From a virus, in IMG/VR virus record IMGVR_UViG_3300044533_001947, positions 1 to 39,939 of that record: a DNA stretch of 39,939 bases; one strand, written 5' to 3'. Below the pieces are notes generated by a model. The model ran no database searches. It was not told where the DNA came from and saw nothing but the letters and a program-made list of their open reading frames with translations. Within the stretch, counting starts at the first letter, position 1; the number at the start of each line of letters is the position of its first letter. Position numbers and translations under genes: made by a program. Of the stretch, positions 6,149-13,397 are shown piece after piece.

Positions 6149-8287
6149 ATGCCCCGCCTCACCACCCTCCACATCACCGGCCTCGGCCCCCACGCCGCGC
6201 CCCTCCCGCTGGCCCTGCCCGCCGCGCCCGTCGCCGAGCTCGCCGGCCCCTCGCAGGCGGGCAAGTCCACGACCCTTCTCGCCCTCTGCCTCCTGCTGAC
6301 CGGGCAGGCCCCGGACGGGAGCGCCTTCCCCGTCGAGCTCTTGAACGACACCGTGGACGACGCCGACGCCAGAATCTCCGCCGTCCTCGCCGACGGGTCA
6401 GCCCTCGCCCGCACGATGACGCTGAGCAGGTCGTCGACGTGGAAGACAGCCTCACCCCCGCAGGTGCCGGCAGACCCCAAGAGCCGCATCGTGACCTCCT
6501 TGCAGAGCCAAGCCGCGTGGCAGGCATCATTGGGAATCGACGCTGACCTCACCCGCGCCATCCTCTGCCCCGGCGAGGCGCTGGCCCTGACCCGGCAGGC
6601 CCGCGGCCGGCCGCTGCGGGACCTTCTGCTCTCCGTCCTGCCCCCCGTCGACGTGCGCGCCATCGTCGCCCAGTGGGTCGGCGGGTTGACCGAGGATGAG
6701 GCCCACGTCGAGGAGGATGTGGGCAAGGGCAAGGCCCGCGTCATGGGTGCCAAGTCGCGCCTCACCGCCGCGAACAAGGCCGCCGCCGAGGCCGCGGGCG
6801 CCAGCGCCGAGGCCTCGAACGCGCTCGACGCCACCCGCGCCGCGCGCCCCACCGAAGGGCCAGCCCAAGGCCTCGACGCGCTGAAGGTCAAGGCCGACGC
6901 CGCCCAGCTGTGGCTGGCCCAGGCCGACGCCTACGCCTCCACCGTCGCCGACCACGCCCTGCAGCACCGGTACACTGAGGCTGCCCAGCGCGCCCACGAC
7001 GAAGCGCAGGCCCGGGCCGCAGCTTGGGACAGCCGCGCCGCCGAGGTGTCGATCCCCGACCACCCCGGCGAGATGCCGTCCGCGTCTGCGCAGGCTGGGG
7101 AGCGGGTCAGGCGGGCGGGCGTGCTCGAGGCCGCGCAGGCCAGCCTCGCCGTAGCCCAGAGCAGGGCGTGGGAGGCGGCCCGCTGGTCCGACCCGATGGT
7201 GTCGCAGCGCCGCGCGAGCCTCACGCTCGCCGTCGAGGCTGCCGACCGCGCCGCCGCCGGGCCCACCGATGGGGACTGCCCAACGTGCGGGCAGCAGGTC
7301 AGCGCCGAGCACGCCGCGGCCCATCAGGCGCGCGCCGTCGAGGCCGTGGCTCAGGCCCGCGCCGCACTCGAGCTCGTCGAGGCTGAGCAGGCTCGCGAGC
7401 GTGAGCAGCGCGTCGCTCGAGCTAGGGGCGTGGTCGAGGCCGCGGAGGCCAGTCTGGACGAAGCCCGAGCCGCCCTCGCAGCCGCCGACGCGGACCTTGA
7501 GGCCGCCAAGGCCGCGCAGGCCCAGCACCAGGTCTTGCTGAACCAACGGGCCGCCGCCATCGCCGCGCAGAAGGCCCTCGGCCCGCGCCCCACCGTCCCG
7601 TCCGCCCCCGAGCCCGTCCCACCCCTGACCCTCACCCCGCCCGCCCACTGGGGCGACGACCACGGCGCCGCCACCCGGGCCCGCGCCTCTGCCTCTGTGG
7701 CCGCCTACGCGGCCGCTCAGGCCCGGCAGGCGGGGTCAGCCCTCGCCGCGTGGGAGGCGCAGGTCGCGGCCGCTGAGCAGCGTCTGGCGGCCGCCCAGAC
7801 CCGCTCCATCGCCGCCCAGGCCGCGGCCGCCCGCGCCGAGCGCGTGCTCGACGCCGTGCGCCGGGCCCCGACTGAGGCTGCGGCCCGGTCCTCTGCGGCT
7901 CTGGGGCAGGTCCTCCCGCCGTCGTCCGGCGTCTCGATCCGCTGGGGCGGCCCCGAGGAGGGCGGGCCCGAGGTCGAGGTCTTGATCGACGGCCGCCCGT
8001 GGTGGTGCGCCAGCTCCGGCCGCCAGGTCGTCGCCGACCTCGAGCTGCGGCTGGCCCTGCGCCGCTTGGCCGTCGCCCGCACGGCTGGGGCCAGCCTGCG
8101 GTCGGGCGCCCTGCTGACCTACGCCGACGTGCCGGTGGTGGTCGACCGCGCGCAGGACTGGAGCGGCGCTTGGCCCAGCCTGCGCCCCGGCGAGGGCTCC
8201 GTGCTCCTCATCCGCACCGTGTCTCACACCACCCCGGGGCCGGCGATCCGCGTCTCTGCCCACACCACCACGTCCGCTCGGAGCTGA
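6149..8287 (+). CDS. SbcC/Rad50-like SMC-family ATPase with zinc hook
   Basis: The 712-aa product has the SMC/Rad50 plan. There is an N-terminal Walker A (GPSQAGKST, residues 33-41), a long Ala/Glu-rich coiled coil from about 200 to 590 interrupted by a CPTC zinc-hook motif (Cys377, Cys380), and a C-terminal ATPase half with a signature-like SSGRQVVADLELRLALRRL and Walker B (VPVVVDRAQDW, Asp666). The usual catalytic Glu after the Walker B Asp is replaced by Arg. Rad50/SbcC proteins tether and process DNA ends; phage homologues sit beside exonucleases. No SbcD-type phosphoesterase is visible, so the partner may be the exonuclease at 3304 or a host protein. The ATG at 6149 has GGAG in the GGAGCCGACC leader. 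Confidence 0.85.
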   Translation: MPRLTTLHITGLGPHAAPLPLALPAAPVAELAGPSQAGKSTTLLALCLLLTGQAPDGSAFPVELLNDTVDDADARISAVLADGSALARTMTLSRSSTWKTASPPQVPADPKSRIVTSLQSQAAWQASLGIDADLTRAILCPGEALALTRQARGRPLRDLLLSVLPPVDVRAIVAQWVGGLTEDEAHVEEDVGKGKARVMGAKSRLTAANKAAAEAAGASAEASNALDATRAARPTEGPAQGLDALKVKADAAQLWLAQADAYASTVADHALQHRYTEAAQRAHDEAQARAAAWDSRAAEVSIPDHPGEMPSASAQAGERVRRAGVLEAAQASLAVAQSRAWEAARWSDPMVSQRRASLTLAVEAADRAAAGPTDGDCPTCGQQVSAEHAAAHQARAVEAVAQARAALELVEAEQAREREQRVARARGVVEAAEASLDEARAALAAADADLEAAKAAQAQHQVLLNQRAAAIAAQKALGPRPTVPSAPEPVPPLTLTPPAHWGDDHGAATRARASASVAAYAAAQARQAGSALAAWEAQVAAAEQRLAAAQTRSIAAQAAAARAERVLDAVRRAPTEAAARSSAALGQVLPPSSGVSIRWGGPEEGGPEVEVLIDGRPWWCASSGRQVVADLELRLALRRLAVARTAGASLRSGALLTYADVPVVVDRAQDWSGAWPSLRPGEGSVLLIRTVSHTTPGPAIRVSAHTTTSARS

Positions 8288-8289
8288 CC

Positions 8290-8691
8290 ATGTCCACCAC
8301 CCACCGCGTCCTCGTGCACCTGACCCTCTCCGAGACCGCCGCCGCCACTCTGGCCGCGCACCCCGACCCCGCCGCCGAGGCCGTCCGCCTGCTGGGGCTG
8401 CCCCCGACCCCGCGCACGCCGCACTCGCGGCAGGTCGGCTGCGGGCTCGCCAACCCGGGCCGCCCGCGGCTGCCCCTGCGGCTGCCCCCGTCCGACGCGC
8501 GCGACCTGCCCGAGCTGCCGGGCCCGATTGTCTCCGCGCTGCTGGACGGCACTGGGACAGCCCCGATTGCGGTCCCGGCCGAACTGCTGCAGCGGGTGCG
8601 GGCGCTGCAGCCGGGGCCGATTGAGCAGGTCGTCGTGGCGATGCTGCGCGCTGAGGTGAGCCGTCTTGAGGCGGTTCTCGGCGAAGTTTGA
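8290..8691 (+). CDS. hypothetical protein, 133 aa
   Basis: It starts 2 nt after the SbcC-like stop, with GGAGCTGACC before the ATG, so it is co-transcribed and probably translated in step. The N-terminus (TTHRVLVHLTLSETAAATLA) is strand then helix. A Pro/Arg-rich middle follows, and the last 40 residues look helical (VPAELLQRVRALQPG; IEQVVVAMLRAEVSRLEAVL). No family is recognised. It is possibly an accessory to the ATPase. Confidence 0.7.
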   Translation: MSTTHRVLVHLTLSETAAATLAAHPDPAAEAVRLLGLPPTPRTPHSRQVGCGLANPGRPRLPLRLPPSDARDLPELPGPIVSALLDGTGTAPIAVPAELLQRVRALQPGPIEQVVVAMLRAEVSRLEAVLGEV

Positions 8692-8705
8692 GAAAGTTGC
8701 GCGTG

Positions 8706-8738
8706 GACGTTGCCAGCGGACACGGCGTGCGATAAGGT
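8706..8738 (+). promoter_or_regulatory. putative early promoter P2 (GACGTTGCC type)
   Basis: TTGCCA (8710-8715), a 17-bp spacer and TAAGGT (8733-8738) lie in the 94-bp gap before the 8786 gene. The -35 box sits in the same GACGTTGCC sequence as P1 (5406). This is the better of the two matches. Confidence 0.5.
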
Positions 8739-8785
8739 TGTGGGGCGGGCGGGACACGAACCAACCCCGCCGACAGGAGCCGACC

Positions 8786-9157
8786 ATGAACGCCCTCGCC
8801 ATCGAGACCGGTCCTTCCAACGCCTACATCGTCAACGCCTGGACGATTGAGGCCCCCAACGCGACGATCATCGACCACACCCCCAAGCACCTTGTTGTCC
8901 GCACCGTGCGCCGCCTGCTCGCCCGCGGCTGCCAAGTGGACGGCGTGTACTTCAACGAAGGCAAGCGCCGCATCGTCCCCGTGTGCCAGCTCGCGAAGCG
9001 CGACATCTACGAGATCGACGCGGTGAGCCGCACCGGCGTCTCCTTCACCCTGAAGGTTGAGCTTGACTGGACCCAGGGCGACGGCTGCATCACCAAGGAC
9101 CTTGAGTCCCGCATCGTTGGTGAGGACTGGGTCTACGAGATGCTCCGCGGGATGTGA
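8786..9157 (+). CDS. hypothetical early protein, 123 aa
   Basis: It is preceded by promoter P2 and the leader AGGAGCCGACC-ATG. The product is strand-rich, with balanced composition and little low complexity (AYIVNAWTIEAPNATIIDHT; LVVRTVRRLLARGCQVDGVY; YEIDAVSRTGVSFTLKVELD), so it is probably a compact alpha/beta protein. Codon use is slightly less GC-extreme than that of its neighbours, often a mark of a well-expressed early gene. I do not recognise a family. It is followed by a strong UUCG hairpin. Confidence 0.75.
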   Translation: MNALAIETGPSNAYIVNAWTIEAPNATIIDHTPKHLVVRTVRRLLARGCQVDGVYFNEGKRRIVPVCQLAKRDIYEIDAVSRTGVSFTLKVELDWTQGDGCITKDLESRIVGEDWVYEMLRGM

Positions 9158-9170
9158 GCGACCAACCCCC

Positions 9171-9196
9171 GGGCCGCCCGGTTCGCCGGGCGGCCC
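9171..9196 (+). other. 11-bp GC hairpin with UUCG tetraloop
   Basis: GGGCCGCCCGG (9171-9181), loop TTCG and CCGGGCGGCCC (9186-9196) make a perfect 11-bp stem capped by the very stable UUCG tetraloop. It lies between two genes, ending 13 nt before the ATG at 9210. Only a weak CTT follows, so it could be a leaky terminator, a 3' stabiliser of the upstream message, or a leader element like the other hairpins in this operon. Confidence 0.75.
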
Positions 9197-9209
9197 CTTG
9201 GAGGCCCTG

Positions 9210-9491
9210 ATGCCGAAGTCCACGCTGCACTACCAAGTCAAAGAGGCCGCCGTCTGGTTGGTGGCTGCCGGGTTCGCCCAGGCATGGCGCACCGCCGGCC
9301 CGCGGTCGGTCGCGATCACCTTTCCGCCCCGGGAGACGCCGAACGAGCTCAACGATGGCGAGGCCAACGCCCTCCGCGTCGTCGAGGACCAGCTTGCCGC
9401 GACCGGCCTGCGGCTCGCCGACTGCCGCGCGTTCAAGGACGGGCGCGTGGTCATGGTGTACCGCGACCCTGACGAACACCTGTTCGTCTGA
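9210..9491 (+). CDS. hypothetical protein, 93 aa
   Basis: The ATG at 9210 follows TTGGAGG by 5 nt. The protein looks like a small alpha/beta fold (HYQVKEAAVWLVAAGFAQAW; RSVAITFPPRETPNEL; GRVVMVYRDPDEHLFV). No motif is recognised. It is probably co-regulated with the 8786 gene through the hairpin that separates them. Confidence 0.7.
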   Translation: MPKSTLHYQVKEAAVWLVAAGFAQAWRTAGPRSVAITFPPRETPNELNDGEANALRVVEDQLAATGLRLADCRAFKDGRVVMVYRDPDEHLFV

Positions 9492-9504
9492 CCTCCCCCG
9501 GCCA

Positions 9505-9525
9505 CGGGGCCGCCGCAAGGCCCCG
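9505..9525 (+). other. GC hairpin downstream of the 9210 gene
   Basis: CGGGGCC (9505-9511) and GGCCCCG (9519-9525) form a 7-bp stem with loop GCCGCAA. It lies in the 114-bp gap between the 9210 and 9606 genes, and no T-run follows. The rest of the gap holds other GC-rich short palindromes and no gene that I can support. Confidence 0.45.
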
Positions 9526-9605
9526 GCACCGCCGCGCACACCGCGCGCCGGCCCGCCCGCTGCCGATGCGGGATGCCCCTGGGGATGGGGCGGAGGGAGA
9601 CGACC

Positions 9606-9833
9606 ATGAGCCGCACCCCGAGCAGCTTCTACCACGCCGATGATGCGGCGCGCCTGCCCGAGCCCGAGCGCCGAGCGTTGGTGCGCGAGCGCCTGCAGGA
9701 AGGCGCGTGCTGCACTTGCTTCATCGCCGCGCCCTGCAAGCTCTGCCGCATCATGTCCGAGGATGAGGCGGTGGCCTTCGCCGAAGGCGGCGAGAGCGCG
9801 GCTGTCAGCGTCATTGACCACGCCAACGACTGA
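9606..9833 (+). CDS. small cysteine-rich protein, 75 aa (possible zinc site)
   Basis: The ATG at 9606 has GGAGGGAGACGACC upstream. The middle of the protein carries a tight cysteine cluster (EGACCTCFIAAPCKLC, residues about 32-46) with a C-x-C or CC-x-C half and a C-x2-C half. A single zinc site is plausible. The N-terminus is helical and charged (LPEPERRALVRERL), and the C-terminus is acidic. Small zinc proteins in early phage operons often contact host RNA polymerase or DNA, but nothing here shows the target. Confidence 0.7.
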   Translation: MSRTPSSFYHADDAARLPEPERRALVRERLQEGACCTCFIAAPCKLCRIMSEDEAVAFAEGGESAAVSVIDHAND

Positions 9834-9849
9834 CCAACAGGAGCCGACC

Positions 9850-10059
9850 ATGACTGCCCGCAAGCTGACCGTTCGCCGCACCGTGCGCCGCGCGGGCCCC
9901 GGCGCCGCCGTCGCCCGCAGCCACGCGTGGAGCGTGACATTTTGGACCAGCCGCAAGGAGGACGCGCTTGCTGATATTGCCGTGCACCCGCACAATGTCG
10001 CCAAGCACCGCGGTTTGGCTCACGAGTGGCTTGTGGCTTGCGCGCGGTGGCGGCGATGA
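9850..10059 (+). CDS. hypothetical basic protein, 69 aa
   Basis: The start has the leader AGGAGCCGACC-ATG. The N-terminal 20 residues are strongly basic (TARKLTVRRTVRRAG), and the rest contains aromatic and His residues (SHAWSVTFWTSRKED; HPHNVAKHRGLAHEWL). Nucleic-acid binding is possible from charge alone. The stop overlaps the next ATG (ATGA). Confidence 0.65.
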   Translation: MTARKLTVRRTVRRAGPGAAVARSHAWSVTFWTSRKEDALADIAVHPHNVAKHRGLAHEWLVACARWRR

Positions 10060-10262
10060 CCGCCCCCGACTGGCAGACCCTCTACATCGCCGAGCGCACC
10101 GCCCGCCTCGCCGCCGAGGCCCGTCTGCGCGCCATGCACGCCGTGATGTGGCTGGCCCTCGCCGGCGTCCTCACCATCGCCGCCCTGTGCGGCACCCTTC
10201 ACGCCGCCGAGGCCGCGTCGCACGCGGTGGCGGCGCACAACGCCCGACAGGAGCAGCCATGA
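10056..10262 (+). CDS. small single-pass membrane protein, 68 aa
   Basis: The start is the ATG at 10056, overlapping the previous stop (ATGA). After a helical, basic N-terminus (LYIAERTARLAAEARLRAMH) comes one clear membrane segment (AVMWLALAGVLTIAALCGTL) and then an Ala/His-rich tail. Positive charge before the segment suggests the N-terminus stays in the cytoplasm. Its place among early genes argues against a lysis holin. It may be an exclusion or envelope-modifying protein. No family is recognised. Confidence 0.65.
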   Translation: MTAPDWQTLYIAERTARLAAEARLRAMHAVMWLALAGVLTIAALCGTLHAAEAASHAVAAHNARQEQP

Positions 10263-11197
10263 ACCCGACCTTTACCACCATCCTCGCCGCCGACTTCACA
10301 GGCGAGCACGTCAGCGTCAACGATGTCGGCGCCCTGCGCGCCCGCGCCGAGACGTGGGAGGCCACCGCGAACACGTGGCGCGCCTTCGCCGTCGACGTTG
10401 CCCGCGTAGTTGGCACCGAAGACCCCGAGGACGTGGGCATCGAAGACCTGCGCGATCTTGCCGAGGCGGTGGAGCAGCTGCGCGCCCAGGCCGAGGCCGC
10501 TGAGGCCAAGGCCAAGCAAGCCGCTGACGACCACGACTTTCTCGCCCGGCAGATCGGCGCCGCCGCGGTGGCGTCAACGCTGGCCCCCGGCGAGAGTTTG
10601 GTCCGCGAGCCGGGCGAGACGCCATTCTTCCTCATCGGCGTTGTCGAGCGCTTGGTGGCCCGCGCCCACGCCGCCGAGGCGACCGCCGCCCGGCTGAACG
10701 CTGCGAACGTGCGCCTCATGCGGCGCCTCGCCCCAGCCATGGGGGCGTGGAAGGCTGCCGCCGACGAACTCGCAAAGATGGGCCGGCGGGCAGTGGAGGC
10801 CGAGGCCGCGGTGGCCGCCGCTGCAGCGGCGGGCCCCATCACCGTCTGCGACTGCGGCGTGGGCGGCCCGCGCCTCTGCGATGAGGACGGCCTGTGCGTG
10901 AACTGCGGCTGTGACGTCGTCGTCGTCGCTGACCAGCACAGTGCCGACATCGTCGCCCAACTGCGGCAGGAGCGCGAGGCCGCCGAGGCGCTGGCCACCG
11001 CGCGGGCGGAGGTTGACGCCGCCTTTCAGCAAGGCTTGACCGCCGGTCAAGTGGCAACCTGCGGCGCGCTGAGCGCCATTGCTGCCGAGGTCGCCAGCGC
11101 CGGGTTCGACGAGACGGCGACCGCCATTCGCATCGCGGCGGCGACCTTGATCAAGGCTGACCTTCGGCTTGAGCGCGGCCCAGTGGAGAGCGCATGA
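10259..11197 (+). CDS. helical protein with C-terminal cysteine cluster, 312 aa
   Basis: It begins at the ATG at 10259, overlapping the previous stop. Most of the protein is Ala/Glu-rich and helical (residues 25-105 and 150-200), with coiled-coil character (AEAVEQLRAQAEAAEAKAKQ). At about residues 197-221 a cluster CDCGVGGPRLCDEDGLCVNC offers six to seven cysteines, probably a zinc-binding knuckle. A further helical region follows (AQLRQEREAAEALATARAEV). I know no matching family. An architecture of coiled coil plus zinc knuckle would suit an oligomeric nucleic-acid or protein-binding factor, which is inference. Confidence 0.7.
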   Translation: MNPTFTTILAADFTGEHVSVNDVGALRARAETWEATANTWRAFAVDVARVVGTEDPEDVGIEDLRDLAEAVEQLRAQAEAAEAKAKQAADDHDFLARQIGAAAVASTLAPGESLVREPGETPFFLIGVVERLVARAHAAEATAARLNAANVRLMRRLAPAMGAWKAAADELAKMGRRAVEAEAAVAAAAAAGPITVCDCGVGGPRLCDEDGLCVNCGCDVVVVADQHSADIVAQLRQEREAAEALATARAEVDAAFQQGLTAGQVATCGALSAIAAEVASAGFDETATAIRIAAATLIKADLRLERGPVESA

Positions 11198-11529
11198 GGG
11201 GCCGCCCCTGGCACCACCGCCGCCTGCGGGTCCGCCCCGGCGGGCGGCGCACGTCGGCGGCCGCGCGGCTGCGGGCGCACGTGCTCGCGCTCGGGGCGTG
11301 GGAGGCTGCGCTGGCCGCTGCCTCGGGGTGGCGCGGGGCTGTGGCCGCCGGCCCGCTGGCGCTGCGGGCCTACATCTTCCGTCGGCCGAGGGGTGAGCAC
11401 CCGCCCTCCGCGGTCCAGATGTGCTGGGGCGCGGCCGGTCAGCGGTGGCGGGATGCGGCGCTGGGGTGGGCCCGGCGCGCCGAGGTGGCTGCCGACGGCT
11501 GGGCCGCGGCTGCGCGGCGGTGGTCGTGA
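11194..11529 (+). CDS. hypothetical basic, Trp/Ala-rich protein, 111 aa
   Basis: The ATG at 11194 overlaps the previous stop (ATGA), and its own stop overlaps the next GTG. The N-terminus is very basic (RGRPWHHRRLRVRPGGRRTS). The rest is Ala- and Trp-rich and helical (AHVLALGAWEAALAAASGW; AAGQRWRDAALGWARRAEV). It is probably a helical DNA- or RNA-associated protein by charge, but with no known domain. The coupling on both sides supports it as a gene. Confidence 0.6.
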   Translation: MRGRPWHHRRLRVRPGGRRTSAAARLRAHVLALGAWEAALAAASGWRGAVAAGPLALRAYIFRRPRGEHPPSAVQMCWGAAGQRWRDAALGWARRAEVAADGWAAAARRWS

Positions 11530-11723
11530 AGGCCGCCATCACCGCCCCCTGCCCCGTCTGCGGCCGCCGCTACCGCAGCCCCGGGGATGCCCCGTGGTGC
11601 ACGGTCGCGTGCATGGGCGAGGTCTACCGCGAGCCCGAGCCCGCCCCGGTGCCCGATGTGGGGCGCGGGCGGGCGGCGAGGACACACAGGAGCGCCGCGG
11701 TTGCGGCGAAGGAGGACCGATGA
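11526..11723 (+). CDS. small zinc-ribbon-like protein, 65 aa
   Basis: GTG start at 11526 within GTGA. The first half is a compact two-pair cysteine motif, CPVCGRRYRSPGDAPWC followed by TVAC, of the kind seen in small zinc ribbons and treble-clef proteins. The second half is Arg/Ala/Pro-rich and probably disordered. The function is unknown. It is the third cysteine-cluster protein in this block. Confidence 0.7.
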   Translation: MKAAITAPCPVCGRRYRSPGDAPWCTVACMGEVYREPEPAPVPDVGRGRAARTHRSAAVAAKEDR

Positions 11724-12064
11724 CACCGACACAAGCGCAGGCGATCCATTGGCTGGCGAGAAGCGAGGCGGGCGAGAGTAGCCGCTGTATGGCGCTCTGG
11801 CTTGCATTCGGTGAGCGCGTGAACCGGCCGTCACATCCGTACGATCCTGCCGATTTGGACCGATGCCTACGACTGTTGGAAATAGCGCCAGGACTGCGGC
11901 AAGACCTTCCGAAAATGGCCGAGGTGTGCCCCAAGTGGGCAGCGTTGGTCGCGCGCTGGGACGAGGTTGAGGCGTCGCACCTCGCCGAAGTGGGGCTTGG
12001 TTGGACCAAGAGCCAGGAGGCACCCAAGACCTACGCGCTGATGGACAGCATCCTGTGGCCCTGA
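11720..12064 (+). CDS. conserved tailed-phage protein of unknown function, 114 aa
   Basis: The ATG at 11720 has AAGGAGG 5 nt upstream and overlaps the previous stop (ATGA). The order QAIHWLARSEAGESSRCMAL, then HPYDPADLDRCLRLLEIAP, then LPKMAEVCPKWAALVARWDEV is a pattern I recall from small early proteins in many phages of Gram-negative bacteria (SS-x2-M, HP-x-DP-D-x2-RC-x2-LL, W-x2-L-x2-RWDE). No biochemical role is known to me. Its DNA is visibly less GC-rich than its neighbours', with more A/T at third codon positions, which suggests recent acquisition. Confidence 0.75.
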   Translation: MTPTQAQAIHWLARSEAGESSRCMALWLAFGERVNRPSHPYDPADLDRCLRLLEIAPGLRQDLPKMAEVCPKWAALVARWDEVEASHLAEVGLGWTKSQEAPKTYALMDSILWP

Positions 12065-12152
12065 GCCCCCTGTCACCGCGTGAAATCCCGGACCCCTCCG
12101 CCGCGCGGTAGACTCCGGGTAGGCTCGCCCCACCCCTCCCGGCGGTCGCGGC
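12065..12152. other. intergenic gap with weak promoter-like and hairpin elements
   Basis: A short gap before the last rightward gene. It contains TAGACT (12109-12114) without a good -35, and a 6-bp inverted repeat CCCGGA/TCCGGG (12087-12092, 12114-12119). Neither is strong enough for a firm call. Confidence 0.25.
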
Positions 12153-12479
12153 GTGCCCGGGGGGAGCGTGACCGACACCCGCAGGCAGGCCCACCCGCAG
12201 CCCAGCGCCACCCCCGGGGGCCAGCCCGCGCCGGTCCTCACGCCGCGCCCTGACGTCGTGGAGGCGTGCCTCGGGGTGCGGGCGGACATCACCGCGGCCG
12301 TGCGCACGGACCGGGCCCACGCGGACCTGTGGGCGGTGCACGCGGCCGTCGGCGGGCTGCTCGCCGCGGAGCTCGCCGGGGCCGGGCGGCTGCCGCTGGC
12401 GGTGGCGTGGGCCCGGCTGGTCTGGCGCTGTGCGGTCGTCGTCGCCCGGTGGGGCGGGCCGATGCCGCCTACGACTTAA
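12153..12479 (+). CDS. hypothetical protein, last rightward gene, about 108 aa
   Basis: The product is Ala/Arg/Val-rich with a Pro-rich N-terminus and a helical core (VVEACLGVRADITAAVRTD; LWAVHAAVGGLLAAELAGAG; AVAWARLVWRCAVVVARWG), with no recognised family. The start is uncertain: GTG at 12153 or GTG at 12168, where GGGGGG lies a few bases upstream. Its 3' end overlaps the end of the convergent leftward gene (12469-12783) by 11 nt, marking the meeting point of the early and late blocks. Confidence 0.5.
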   Translation: MPGGSVTDTRRQAHPQPSATPGGQPAPVLTPRPDVVEACLGVRADITAAVRTDRAHADLWAVHAAVGGLLAAELAGAGRLPLAVAWARLVWRCAVVVARWGGPMPPTT

Positions 12480-12783
12480 ACGCGCGCCGGGCGGCGGCCT
12501 TGACCGCGGCGGCCGTCATGCCGCGGGCGGTTGCGGCGGCCATGAGGCGCCCGGTCCACGCGGGCAGCTTGACCGCACAGTCGTCGTACCAGTCGGCGGT
12601 GCTGACCTGCGTGTCGTCGGCGCTGGCCTGCAGCGTGGCGAACTGCGCGTTGGTGGGGCTGTCCCCGGTGCCGGTCGCGATGTGGAGCATCCGGCCGTCG
12701 GGGCACTCTTCCATGCCGACCCAGACCTCGCGGTGGGTGGTGCCGAAGCCGTCGTTTCCGCTGTTCGTCTCGATCTTGCCCAT
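12469..12783 (-). CDS. hypothetical protein, last late gene, 104 aa
   Basis: The ATG at 12783 shares a base with the upstream stop (TGATG). The N-terminal part has a non-repetitive, soluble look (NSGNDGFGTTHREVWVGMEE; GRMLHIATGTGDSPTNAQ). The C-terminus is an Ala/Arg-rich helix (RLMAAATARGMTAAAVKAAA). The family is not recognised. It ends the late operon after the lysis genes. A small virion or lysis accessory protein is possible, but only by position. Confidence 0.65.
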   Translation of the reverse strand: MGKIETNSGNDGFGTTHREVWVGMEECPDGRMLHIATGTGDSPTNAQFATLQASADDTQVSTADWYDDCAVKLPAWTGRLMAAATARGMTAAAVKAAARRAFKS

Positions 12784-13007
12784 CAGGTCTCCGTGGGGCC
12801 GCCGGGCGAGACCAGCCGCAGCGGCCGCACCTCCGCCGGGGGCGTGGGGGTGGTGTCGGGCCCGCGCAGGGCCGCCTCGGCGCTCAACAGCAGGGCCAGC
12901 CGCAGGGCCCACAGGGCGTCGCCCGGACGCGGGGCGGCGGTGGGCGGGGCGGTGGGCGGGGCGGTGGAGGGGCGCGGGGCAGGGGTATCGAGGGCGAGGG
13001 CGGTCAT
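12783..13007 (-). CDS. hypothetical Pro-rich protein, 74 aa
   Basis: The ATG at 13007 overlaps the stop of the holin/spanin-like gene (ATGA), with GGAGAG upstream. The N-terminus is low complexity with repeated APPTAPPTA units. A helix follows (ALWALRLALLLSAEAAL) that is moderately hydrophobic, then another Pro-rich tail. The helix could touch the membrane, which fits the lysis neighbourhood, but this is weak evidence. Confidence 0.55.
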   Translation of the reverse strand: MTALALDTPAPRPSTAPPTAPPTAAPRPGDALWALRLALLLSAEAALRGPDTTPTPPAEVRPLRLVSPGGPTET

Positions 13008-13396
13008 CGGCTGCTCTCCATGCTCGCGCGCACGGCAGCGACGGCATCGCCCGCGCGCTCGAGACGGTGGGTGGTGTCGAGGCGCAGGTGCTCCAACTCG
13101 CGCCGGAGCGCGGCCACGTCCTCCCGCAGCCGCTCGCGCTCGGCCGCGTGGCGCTGCGCCTCGGCGCGCCACTCGCGCCAGACGCCCACGAGCACGGCGA
13201 CCACAACGCCAGCGGGGCCCGCGCCGTCGAGCAAGGGCGCCAGCGCGCCGAGGCCGGGGTCTGCCGCGGGAGGCAGGCCCTCCGCCTGCGCCAGCGCGTC
13301 GGTCGCCCACGCGGCCAGCGCGAGGAGGGCCAGCCCGACGAGGGCGTAGAGGGCGGGGCCGCGGAGGTGGGTGGGGATCGTCTTCATCAGCTGCAT
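13004..13396 (-). CDS. membrane protein of the lysis cassette (holin or i-spanin-like), 130 aa
   Basis: The N-terminus carries one clear membrane segment (ALYALVGLALLALAAWAT, about 14-31). A second hydrophobic segment follows (AGVVVAVLVGVW, about 61-72), then a long charged coiled coil (EAQRHAAERERLREDVAALR and RRELEHLRLDTTHRLERAGD). It directly follows the endolysin gene. Two membrane segments suggest a holin that lets the amidase reach the wall; the coiled-coil tail is also like an inner-membrane spanin. The start may be the ATG at 13396 or the one at 13387 (MKTIP). Confidence 0.6.
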   Translation of the reverse strand: MQLMKTIPTHLRGPALYALVGLALLALAAWATDALAQAEGLPPAADPGLGALAPLLDGAGPAGVVVAVLVGVWREWRAEAQRHAAERERLREDVAALRRELEHLRLDTTHRLERAGDAVAAVRASMESSR

Positions 13397-13397
13397 C

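Noticed and set aside
9171-9196. Calling the UUCG hairpin a firm terminator
   Set aside because: There is no T-run after the stem and a coupled gene starts 13 nt later, so read-through must be common. It is listed as a hairpin instead.
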